Shown in pieces: positions 1-6,009 of a stretch of 6,441 nt of DNA. Numbering within the stretch: the stretch's first letter is position 1; every line of letters starts with the position of its first letter. Where the stretch lies: contig CAMWKC010000126.1 of NCBI GenBank assembly GCA_947174735.1, positions 1 through 6,441 of the forward strand, in the 5' to 3' direction. The DNA is from an uncultured Porphyromonadaceae bacterium. GTDB lineage: Bacteria; Bacteroidota; Bacteroidia; Bacteroidales; Muribaculaceae. The notes beneath the pieces are model-generated. The model did no database searches, was not told the origin of the DNA, and was given only the letters and a program-made list of their open reading frames with translations. The translations under genes were made by a program, and so were the position numbers.

Positions 1-1
1 C

Positions 2-2161
2 TCCGATTCTATTAAAGTCAGGCATGATAAAGTTATTAATGTAGCTCTGATTGGAAATCCTAATTGTGGAAAAACCTCACTGTTCAATTTTGTATCAGGC
101 GCACATGAACATGTCGGCAATTATGCGGGGGTCACAGTCGGCGCTAAAGAAGGTTCTATGTATTATAAAGGTTATCGCCTGAACATCGTTGATCTACCCG
201 GTACATATTCTCTATCTGCATATTCTCCGGAAGAGCTCTATGTCACTCGGTATTTACGTAAAGAAACGCCGGATGTCATAGTAAATGTCGTAGTTGCTTC
301 TAACCTTGAGCGTAATTTATATCTTACTACAGAGCTCATAGATATGAACCGAAGCATGGTTATTGATCTCAACATGTATGATGAACTTAAACGAGCCAAT
401 ATCAAACTTGAATACGAACAGCTTGGTAAAATGCTTGGAGTACCTGTAGTACCGACAAATGCTTCAAACGGATGGGGAGTCGAAAAACTGCTTGATACAA
501 TTATAAGCGTCTACGAATTAAAGAATCCCGATACACGGCATATACATGTCAAAATGCATTCGGAAATCGAACAATCTGTTGACCGTTTAAAAGATATAAT
601 AAAGTATGATCCTATCATCCCTGATCACTTTTCTCCAAGGTATTTGGCTATTAAGCTATTAGAAAACGATCCGGAAGCCGAACGTATGATTCGTCCAAGT
701 ACTCGCTATACAGAGCTTCTCAAAATACGAGATGAGGAACAGTTACGTATAGCTGAAGCTTTAGGTGAAGATGCGGTTTCTTGTATTGCAGCTGAAAAGT
801 ACGGTTTTATAAACGGTGCTTTAGCAGAGGTTATGGAAGGAAATATACGCCAGGAAGAAAAGTCTACAAAAATTATAGACACTTTCGTCACTAATAAACT
901 GTTCGGATTTCCTCTGTTTCTGGCAGTAATGTGGCTTATGTTCTGGGCAACATTCAAACTCGGTTCTTATCCTATGGAGTGGATTGAGGCATGTGTGAGC
1001 TGGATTTCTGGATTAATCTCTAATTTCATGCCGGAAGGTCCGTTGAAAGACCTTATTCTTGATGGTATTATAGGTGGTGTCGGTGGAGTAATCGTTTTCC
1101 TACCTAATATTCTGATTCTCTATGCCTTCATTTCTTTTATGGAAGATTCGGGGTATATGGCACGTGTAGCGTTTATTATGGATAAATTGATGCACCGTAT
1201 GGGCCTGCATGGGAAATCGTTTATTCCGCTTGTTATGGGCTTCGGCTGTAATGTTCCGGCCATTATGTCAACCCGTATTATCGAAAGTAAGTCAAGTCGT
1301 CTTATTACTATTCTGGTAAATCCTTTCATGAGTTGTTCTGCCAGAATACCTATATACGTTCTTTTGGCAGGTGCTTTCTTTCCTAATCACGGTACATGGG
1401 TTTTCTTTGGCTTATATCTTCTTGGTATAATTGTTGCTGTTCTGACAGCAAGACTACTGAGAAAGTTCTGGTTTAAAGCAGACGAAACACCGTTTGTTAT
1501 GGAACTACCCCCTTATCGTATTCCTACCACTAAGGCAATAATACGCAATATGTGGGCAAAAGCCGAACAATACCTACGAAAAATGGGTGGTCTTATTCTT
1601 ATAGCTTCAATTATAATATGGGCTCTTTCCTACTTTCCACGTTATGACTACAATGACGTACCTCAAGATTTCAAATCAGAAATGGTCAGTGAAATAACAA
1701 ATAGTAATATTTCACCAGATAATTCTGAACTTATCGAAAATCTTACTTTATCTGAATATCAACAACAGAATTCGCTGTTAGGCCATATAGGCAAATTTAT
1801 TCAGCCGATAATGCAACCAATGCAATTTAGTTGGAAAGTCTGTGTATCCCTACTTGCCGGAGCAGCAGCTAAAGAAGTAGTTGTTTCTACCTTAGGAGTT
1901 CTATATGTAGGAGATGATGATGAAGCAGCTTTGGCGCAACGTCTGCACACACCTTCACCTGTTACCGGCCAACCCCCTTTTACAACTGCCTCAGCTGTTG
2001 CTTTTCTGGTTTTTGTATTATTGTATTTTCCATGTATAGCAACTATTACAGCTATAATACGTGAGACTGGCAGTTGGCGCTATGGTATATTCTCTATGAT
2101 TTATAACACAGTATTGGCTTGGATTCTGTCCTTTATTACTTATACTATAATGATGTTATAG
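2..2161 (+). CDS. feoB: FeoB ferrous iron transporter, 5'-truncated by the window edge
   Basis: This is the GTP-dependent Fe(II) transporter of the inner membrane. The frame is open from base 2, and 719 residues are visible. The first in-frame ATG (158) is internal, because the G1 loop GNPNCGKT lies upstream of it at visible residues 18-25. The other G-protein motifs follow: switch I Thr45 in GVTV, G3 DLPG (64-67), G4 NMYD (124-127) and a G5-like segment near 151-159. The membrane part starts around residue 295 (FGFPLFL). It contains the first Gate region with GFGCNVPA (413-420) and MSCSARIP (443-450), then the second Gate region with AAAKEVVVST (621-630) and LLYFPC (673-678). At least 17 residues precede G1, more than in E. 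coli FeoB, so the missing N-terminus is probably a fused FeoA domain, as known for Bacteroides (inferred). Two odd substitutions near G4 are listed under findings. The reading frame is otherwise intact to the TAG stop. Confidence 0.96.
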   Translation, partial: SDSIKVRHDKVINVALIGNPNCGKTSLFNFVSGAHEHVGNYAGVTVGAKEGSMYYKGYRLNIVDLPGTYSLSAYSPEELYVTRYLRKETPDVIVNVVVASNLERNLYLTTELIDMNRSMVIDLNMYDELKRANIKLEYEQLGKMLGVPVVPTNASNGWGVEKLLDTIISVYELKNPDTRHIHVKMHSEIEQSVDRLKDIIKYDPIIPDHFSPRYLAIKLLENDPEAERMIRPSTRYTELLKIRDEEQLRIAEALGEDAVSCIAAEKYGFINGALAEVMEGNIRQEEKSTKIIDTFVTNKLFGFPLFLAVMWLMFWATFKLGSYPMEWIEACVSWISGLISNFMPEGPLKDLILDGIIGGVGGVIVFLPNILILYAFISFMEDSGYMARVAFIMDKLMHRMGLHGKSFIPLVMGFGCNVPAIMSTRIIESKSSRLITILVNPFMSCSARIPIYVLLAGAFFPNHGTWVFFGLYLLGIIVAVLTARLLRKFWFKADETPFVMELPPYRIPTTKAIIRNMWAKAEQYLRKMGGLILIASIIIWALSYFPRYDYNDVPQDFKSEMVSEITNSNISPDNSELIENLTLSEYQQQNSLLGHIGKFIQPIMQPMQFSWKVCVSLLAGAAAKEVVVSTLGVLYVGDDDEAALAQRLHTPSPVTGQPPFTTASAVAFLVFVLLYFPCIATITAIIRETGSWRYGIFSMIYNTVLAWILSFITYTIMML

Positions 2162-2184
2162 CCTCATATTACTCACTGTATTTA

Positions 2185-2235
2185 AATACCCGTAGTTACG
2201 ACTACCTGATTAAAGTAGCACGTACTACGGGTATT
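2185..2235. terminator. Long hairpin between convergent feoB and MCE genes, probable bidirectional terminator
   Basis: A perfect 12-bp inverted repeat (AATACCCGTAGT at 2185-2196, ACTACGGGTATT at 2224-2235) forms the base. After a one-base bulge it extends through ACG/CGT (2198-2200 with 2221-2223). An inner CTAC/GTAG stem (2202-2205 with 2215-2218) closes a 9-base loop. It fills most of the 84-base gap between the feoB stop and the MCE stop, where a terminator serving both strands would be expected. No long T tract follows on either strand, so classical intrinsic termination is not certain; it could instead protect the 3' ends of the mRNAs. Confidence 0.55.
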
Positions 2236-2245
2236 ACTAATGTTA

Positions 2246-3148
2246 TTAAAGCAACTTAATGCTTATATATTTCTTAGGATTATTTTTAATATCTACAATC
2301 AAAGAATCAAGATCACTGGTTACCTGATTAAGTTCATCATATAATCTACTATCACCGGTCAAACGTCCTAAAGTAGAGTTAGGATTATTAAGATTAGCTG
2401 TAAAAGTCTTTAAATCGTCTGTAGTGGCTGAGAGATTTGACATCGTACTTTCAATAGGAAGATTATTCAGTTCACGACTCAAATCAGCTAATCTCGAAGT
2501 AATTATATCGATATTAGAAGTTGCTTTACGTGCATCTTGCATAAGAGAAGGTACATTTTTTACAATCGTACTATTCAAGTTTGCTGAAAGCTGAGCAATA
2601 TTATTAGTAATATCATCTATTCGCTGAATTGATTGAATCAGAGCAGGATCTCCAGACAGCCTATTAAGGTTGGAAAGGATTGAATCGACTTTAGGCAAAA
2701 TTGAGGATACTCTTGGAAGCACTTCCCCACTTAAAGATGCCATAAGGTCAGGTGCTGTACCTGAGGCAAGCTTACCACCTACTTCAATCATCTTTGATGA
2801 TTGACCTCTCTGTATGTTGATATAAGCACCGCTCAGCAATGAACTTTCAATAATTGCCTTGGAATCTTCAGGAAGTCTCAGACTCTTGTCTACTGCCAGA
2901 AGAACCTCTATCGTTCCTGGATGTTCATAATTAAACTTTATCTCACGTACCTGACCAACTTTATAGCCGTCAATTGTAACAGGAGCTGACAACTCCAGAC
3001 CGGCTACATTGTTATATGATACCACATAAAAGTTCGAGGGCTTAAAAAGGTTGACTCCTTTCAGAAACTCAATTCCGAAAATAAGTATCGCAATAGCTAA
3101 AATCACCGATAGGCCTATTACGAATTCTTTGTTAAACAATTTCTTCAT
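2246..3148 (-). CDS. MCE/MlaD family lipid-transport protein
   Basis: This is a 300-residue, single-MCE-domain protein. A short basic N-terminus (MKKLFNKEF) leads into one membrane helix at about residues 9-29, so the rest should lie in the periplasm, tethered to the inner membrane. The MCE domain spans about 38-115. It shows the family pattern of an early VAGLELSAPV segment, then DGYKVGQV (60-67), and an LLSGAYINI strand (104-112). The remainder (about 135-290) is helical, with many Leu/Ile/Ser/Asn and heptad-like spacing, as expected for the helices that follow MCE domains. MlaD-like proteins form hexamers that carry phospholipid between the membranes with an MlaFE-type ABC transporter; no MlaE or MlaF gene is visible here, so the partners must be elsewhere. 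It starts 11 bases after the end of the amidase C-terminal segment and is probably co-transcribed with it. The TAA stop is at 2246-2248. The family is clear, the substrate is not. Confidence 0.9.
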   Translation of the reverse strand: MKKLFNKEFVIGLSVILAIAILIFGIEFLKGVNLFKPSNFYVVSYNNVAGLELSAPVTIDGYKVGQVREIKFNYEHPGTIEVLLAVDKSLRLPEDSKAIIESSLLSGAYINIQRGQSSKMIEVGGKLASGTAPDLMASLSGEVLPRVSSILPKVDSILSNLNRLSGDPALIQSIQRIDDITNNIAQLSANLNSTIVKNVPSLMQDARKATSNIDIITSRLADLSRELNNLPIESTMSNLSATTDDLKTFTANLNNPNSTLGRLTGDSRLYDELNQVTSDLDSLIVDIKNNPKKYISIKLL

Positions 3149-3159
3149 ACCACATTATT

Positions 3160-3420
3160 TTATTTCTTACTTCTCTTTGTAGTTATAATAAATGCTCCGG
3201 GTATCTTTTTTCTGACTTGTCCAAGAAGCATTTTGATTTCCTTCTTTTGTGTGCTTTCACCAAACACATACTTATAAATATTGTCCTCCTTTATAGTATA
3301 TATAGGAGTTAACCCCTGGAACATTGGATTAGAGAGAGAAAGATGGTCTGTACTGGCAAACAATTGTATGCGGTACACAATTTCAGATTTTTCACCTCGT
3401 GCCTCATGATTGGATAAGGC
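3160..3420 (-). pseudogene. C-terminal SPOR-like domain of the amidase, displaced into the -1 frame
   Basis: Read on the minus strand from 3420, this frame begins ALSNHEARGEKSEIVYRIQL and continues for 86 codons to a TAA at 3160-3162. The segment VYRIQLFAST, followed by GLTPIY, then IYKYVFGEST and an ending like AFIITTK, resembles the short SPOR-like tail that I recall from Bacteroidales amidases. SPOR domains bind peptidoglycan stripped of stem peptides and bring enzymes to the division site (family knowledge). No good start codon stands alone here; the GTG at 3376-3378 falls inside the domain. I therefore read it as the 3' end of the amidase gene, not as a separate gene. One extra base in the A run, or a -1 ribosomal slip, joins it to the catalytic part as a 493-residue protein. 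It is typed pseudogene because the frame is broken as written; it may be functional. Confidence 0.8.
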
Positions 3421-4640
3421 TTTTTTTTTAGTGGTTCTAATACAGTTGTACCATCACTATTTACTTTAACAACTGTATTACCTTTCATTTGTTGGTTAGA
3501 GGATGCAGACTTAGCGGATTTAGTATCTTTTATAATCTCCTCAGTAATCAGTTCCTGTGGATATATTATCTCTTCCACTGAGGACATACTATTATTCTCT
3601 TTCTGTTCTCTCACCCATATTACTTCATCAAATGCAGCTACTTCAAAGTTTTGCTCGCCAGAGTTTACTTTACCATACTCCGAACGTCTTCTTCTGTCAC
3701 CAACATTTATAGTATTATTCTGGAAAGCAGTTGTCTTAGATTTAGCACGGCTATTATTTTTCACACCTGCTTTGACCGATGTATTTTTATTTTTCTGTTC
3801 AAAATCCTCTACATACTCTACTATTGCCTCATACAAGGCTTCAGCCATTTCTTTATGACCTGTCTCGGAAGAAAGATACTTAGCCGCAGTAGGATTACAG
3901 ATAAAATCAAGTTCTACAAGCACAGCCGGCATAGAAGTGGCCCATAATACCCAGAAACCTGCTTGATGTACTCCACGATTTCCACGATGTGCTTTAGAGA
4001 CTAATTTGTTCTGAGTTTGTTCGGCAAACTTTATACTCTGTATAAGATCTTTTTTTTGAGCCATTTGAAAAATAATGTATGACTCGTCTTTAGTAGGATC
4101 AAAACCTGAGTATTTATGACTATAATCATTTTCAAGCTCTATTACAGAATTCTCTCTCTGGGCCACTTTCATATTATTTTCATCTTTATTTAGGCCAAGA
4201 GTATAAACCGAACTACCGGAAATATTCTTTCGGTTTTTATTCGATTTATCTACCGAATTTGTATGTATCGAAATAAAAAGATTTCCTTTATTCTCATTAG
4301 CTATATCTGCACGCCGTTGCAAAGTTATGAAATTATCTTTATCACGGGTCATGATAACCTTTATATTGTCTTTCTTCTTTTCCAATAACTTAGCTAAATA
4401 TTTAGCTACAGCCAGATTAATATCCTTTTCTTTTACTCCGTTTTCTGCTGCTCCATGATCTTTACCTCCGTGACCTGGGTCTATAATCAATACAAACGGT
4501 TCGGAGTCTGCAACTGTTTTAGCAGCTATCTGCTGACACAATAGTGACAATAGCAAGATAGCTCCAAATACCAGAGGCTTTTTTATCTGGAAACACCATG
4601 AAAGCATCAGAACTTTTCTCTTATTATTGAGTATCATCAT
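3309..4640 (-). CDS. N-acetylmuramoyl-L-alanine amidase (Amidase_3), reading frame as found; 3' end displaced by a frameshift
   Basis: This zinc enzyme cuts the amide bond between N-acetylmuramic acid and L-alanine of peptidoglycan, in the periplasm. The frame as found gives 443 residues. A signal peptide has basic residues at 20-21, a hydrophobic core at about 23-35 and likely cleavage after IAA (40). Met12 (4607) would give a more usual leader length than Met1, so the start is uncertain. The Amidase_3 domain runs from about 49 to 275. Its zinc and catalytic residues are all present: His57 in DPGHGG, Glu71 in KEKDIN, His126 in SIHTNS and Glu243 in VLVELDF. An insert at about 130-190 matches the place where AmiB/AmiC-type amidases carry a regulatory helix. 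A Lys/Asn/Ser-rich linker follows. From the A9 run at 3421-3429 onward, the last residues of this frame are out-of-frame sequence ending at a TAA at 3309-3311. The true C-terminus is in the -1 frame. The catalytic domain is unaffected. Confidence 0.9.
   Translation of the reverse strand: MMILNNKRKVLMLSWCFQIKKPLVFGAILLLSLLCQQIAAKTVADSEPFVLIIDPGHGGKDHGAAENGVKEKDINLAVAKYLAKLLEKKKDNIKVIMTRDKDNFITLQRRADIANENKGNLFISIHTNSVDKSNKNRKNISGSSVYTLGLNKDENNMKVAQRENSVIELENDYSHKYSGFDPTKDESYIIFQMAQKKDLIQSIKFAEQTQNKLVSKAHRGNRGVHQAGFWVLWATSMPAVLVELDFICNPTAAKYLSSETGHKEMAEALYEAIVEYVEDFEQKNKNTSVKAGVKNNSRAKSKTTAFQNNTINVGDRRRRSEYGKVNSGEQNFEVAAFDEVIWVREQKENNSMSSVEEIIYPQELITEEIIKDTKSAKSASSNQQMKGNTVVKVNSDGTTVLEPLKKKPYPIMRHEVKNLKLCTAYNCLPVQTIFLSLIQCSRG
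3401..3420 (-). other. Small hairpin just downstream of the slippery run
   Basis: In the minus-strand RNA, GCCUUA (3420-3415) can pair with UGAGGC (3406-3401), six pairs including one U-G, around an 8-base loop. It begins directly after the A run with no spacer. Ribosomal -1 sites usually have a spacer of several bases, so its role as a stimulator is doubtful; a hairpin this close would fit RNA-polymerase slippage somewhat better. It may be chance. Confidence 0.3.
3421..3429 (-). other. A9 homopolymer with A AAA AAG slippery heptamer at the amidase frame break
   Basis: On the minus strand the amidase codons read CTA AAA AAA AAG CCT. The last seven bases up to the G form A AAA AAG in the X XXY YYZ register used for -1 ribosomal frameshifting, as in E. 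coli dnaX. A -1 shift here makes GCC the next codon, which enters the conserved C-terminal frame exactly. A single extra A (A10) gives the same protein. No Shine-Dalgarno-like stimulator is visible upstream. Confidence 0.75.
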
Positions 4641-4660
4641 TTTTAAGTTAGATTAAAATA

Positions 4661-4685
4661 TCGTCGATTGGGCTAAAATCGACGA
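4661..4685. promoter_or_regulatory. 9-bp inverted repeat in the amidase leader
   Basis: TCGTCGATT (4661-4669) and AATCGACGA (4677-4685) are perfect inverted repeats around a 7-base loop. The repeat lies 20 bases upstream of the amidase ATG, inside the expected 5' leader if transcription starts from the element at 4715-4722. It is more GC-rich than its surroundings. It could be an operator, an RNA hairpin affecting translation, or a terminator-like structure for upstream minus-strand transcripts; nothing in the sequence chooses between them. Confidence 0.4.
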
Positions 4686-4714
4686 AACATTTGTATGAAA
4701 TGTACAATTACGTG

Positions 4715-4722
4715 CAAAATTA
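4715..4722 (-). promoter_or_regulatory. Candidate -7 element for the amidase-MCE operon
   Basis: On the minus strand this reads TAATTTTG, an exact match to the Bacteroidetes -7 consensus TAnnTTTG, and it is followed by CAC. A clear -33 TTTG at the usual distance is not present. Transcription would begin near 4705-4710, giving a leader of about 65-70 bases that contains the 4661-4685 hairpin. Confidence 0.45.
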
Positions 4723-4735
4723 ATCAAAAAATCAT

Positions 4736-4743
4736 TATCTTCG
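4736..4743 (+). promoter_or_regulatory. Candidate -7 element for the methyltransferase gene
   Basis: TATCTTCG matches the Bacteroidetes TAnnTTTG consensus in five of its six fixed positions and lies 22 bases upstream of the ATG, which would give a very short leader. The -33 match is poor. It sits back to back with the minus-strand element at 4715-4722, so the two transcripts would start from a shared 125-base region. Confidence 0.35.
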
Positions 4744-4765
4744 CGTTTGTTTCAATATTATTCCC

Positions 4766-5995
4766 ATGCACAAAGTTGATTTAACATGCTGTCCTGACTT
4801 TTTTACTGATTCTCGGTTTCATGAATTTGTCAGACTACATGCTCATGATGATTCTGCTGCTCTTCTTTTATCATCTAAATATAGAGAAGAAGCCTTAACC
4901 TGTGGTTTTCCTCTTGATTTCGCTACTCTGCAGATTGATTTAAGACGTAAAGGACAGTATAAACTTCCTACCTTCACTAATATACCCTTTACTCTTTTTC
5001 CTTCTGTTGTAGCTTACGAACAGGCTTCCAACGAATATGTAGCACGGTTTCATACATCTCTTTTACTATCAGATGATAAAAATGTCCTTGATATGACAGC
5101 CGGACTCGGAATTGATACAATGTCCTTTGCTGCCGCAGGTTGCACAGTCACAGCCTGTGAACTTGATAATTACAAAGCATCTGTATTATATTATAATGCT
5201 TCTATAATTAAACCAGGTAATATTTCAGTATATAATGTGGATTCTATCAAGATGCTAACAGAGTGTAAGCAAATCTATGACCTTATATTTGTAGATCCCG
5301 CACGTAGAGATGCTAATAATAAACGTAAATTTGCATTCAGCGACTGTCAGCCTGATATAAGACAGAACTTGAATACTATTCTTTTACGTACAAAGAGACT
5401 TCTGATTAAAGCGTCTCCTATGTTGGATATAACTGCTATTTTAACACAGCTTCCATCTGTCTCGCATATTTATGTTGTTTGTTTTAAGGGTGAATGTAAA
5501 GAAATACTTATTGAAATTATACCTGAAGCATCTGATACACTTCTCAGTGCTGTCGACATAAACGATAAGGGTGATATTTCTGAGTTCTCTGTTAATGAAA
5601 ATCATCATAATATTCTTTATTATACCGGTGAACTGAGAAAAGGTATGTTTTTATATGAAGCTAATGCAGCTATAATGAAATTTGGTTGTTGGAGTGCTTT
5701 ACAGTACAAATTTCCTACATTGGAAAAATTAGCCCCTAATACTCATTTATTCTGTTCTAACCAGTATATAACTGACTTCCCTGGTCGATGTGTCAGAATA
5801 AAAAAAAGATTTACAAAACAAGAGCGGCGTGCCCTGACAGACACACCGCTTAATATAGTTACACGAAATTATCCTGTCAATGCAGAAAAATTAAAAAGCC
5901 AGTTACAATTAAAGAATGGCGGAAAAGATTTCTTATATGCCTTCAGGTCTCTCTCCGAACCACATGGATGTTTATATCTATGTGAGCCGACCTAA
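4766..5995 (+). CDS. Class I SAM-dependent methyltransferase with THUMP-like C-terminus
   Basis: This is a 409-residue cytoplasmic protein. The central part is a Rossmann-fold methyltransferase. Motif I is VLDMTAGLGIDTMSFA (107-122), with the Asp and two Gly that hold S-adenosylmethionine. The acidic residue at the end of the second strand is Glu132 in ACELD. Motif IV is DLIFVDPARRD (172-182), whose DPAR resembles the catalytic-loop position of nucleic-acid methyltransferases. The first 100 residues are a helical N-terminal region. The C-terminus (about 325-409) resembles the THUMP-like domain found in Bacteroidetes relatives; THUMP domains bind RNA, so RNA is the likely substrate. The exact base or target cannot be told from sequence. 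The ATG at 4766 is the first in this frame and follows the candidate promoter closely. The gene stands alone on the plus strand, divergent from the amidase operon and ending 14 bases before the stop of the convergent outer membrane gene. Confidence 0.85.
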   Translation: MHKVDLTCCPDFFTDSRFHEFVRLHAHDDSAALLLSSKYREEALTCGFPLDFATLQIDLRRKGQYKLPTFTNIPFTLFPSVVAYEQASNEYVARFHTSLLLSDDKNVLDMTAGLGIDTMSFAAAGCTVTACELDNYKASVLYYNASIIKPGNISVYNVDSIKMLTECKQIYDLIFVDPARRDANNKRKFAFSDCQPDIRQNLNTILLRTKRLLIKASPMLDITAILTQLPSVSHIYVVCFKGECKEILIEIIPEASDTLLSAVDINDKGDISEFSVNENHHNILYYTGELRKGMFLYEANAAIMKFGCWSALQYKFPTLEKLAPNTHLFCSNQYITDFPGRCVRIKKRFTKQERRALTDTPLNIVTRNYPVNAEKLKSQLQLKNGGKDFLYAFRSLSEPHGCLYLCEPT

Positions 5996-6009
5996 TTGGG
6001 AATATAACA

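Noticed and set aside
706..957. Open frame of 83 codons on the minus strand inside feoB
   Set aside because: It is antisense to a well-conserved stretch of feoB, has no recognisable domain, and is best explained as a shadow of the coding strand.
1120..1329. Open frame of 69 codons on the minus strand inside feoB
   Set aside because: It lies opposite the conserved first Gate region of FeoB and shows no protein-family features of its own.
3160..3378. The C-terminal fragment as an independent small gene starting at a GTG
   Set aside because: The similarity to amidase tails begins before the GTG, and the frame runs on upstream without a stop to the poly-A junction with the amidase.
3401..3429. 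Plus-strand intrinsic terminator (hairpin followed by T9)
   Set aside because: It has the look of one, but on the plus strand the stem has a C-A mismatch and only four consecutive pairs. It is also antisense within the amidase gene, and no plus-strand gene ends there.
3651..3947. Open frame of 98 codons on the plus strand inside the amidase gene
   Set aside because: It is antisense to the amidase; its Phe/Ile/Tyr/Ser-rich composition is what the complement of a Lys/Asn/Glu-rich linker gives.
4533..4538. Lipobox in the amidase signal peptide (Cys35 in LSLLC)
   Set aside because: The residue before the Cys is Leu, not Gly, Ala or Ser, so a normal secretory signal with cleavage after IAA fits better.
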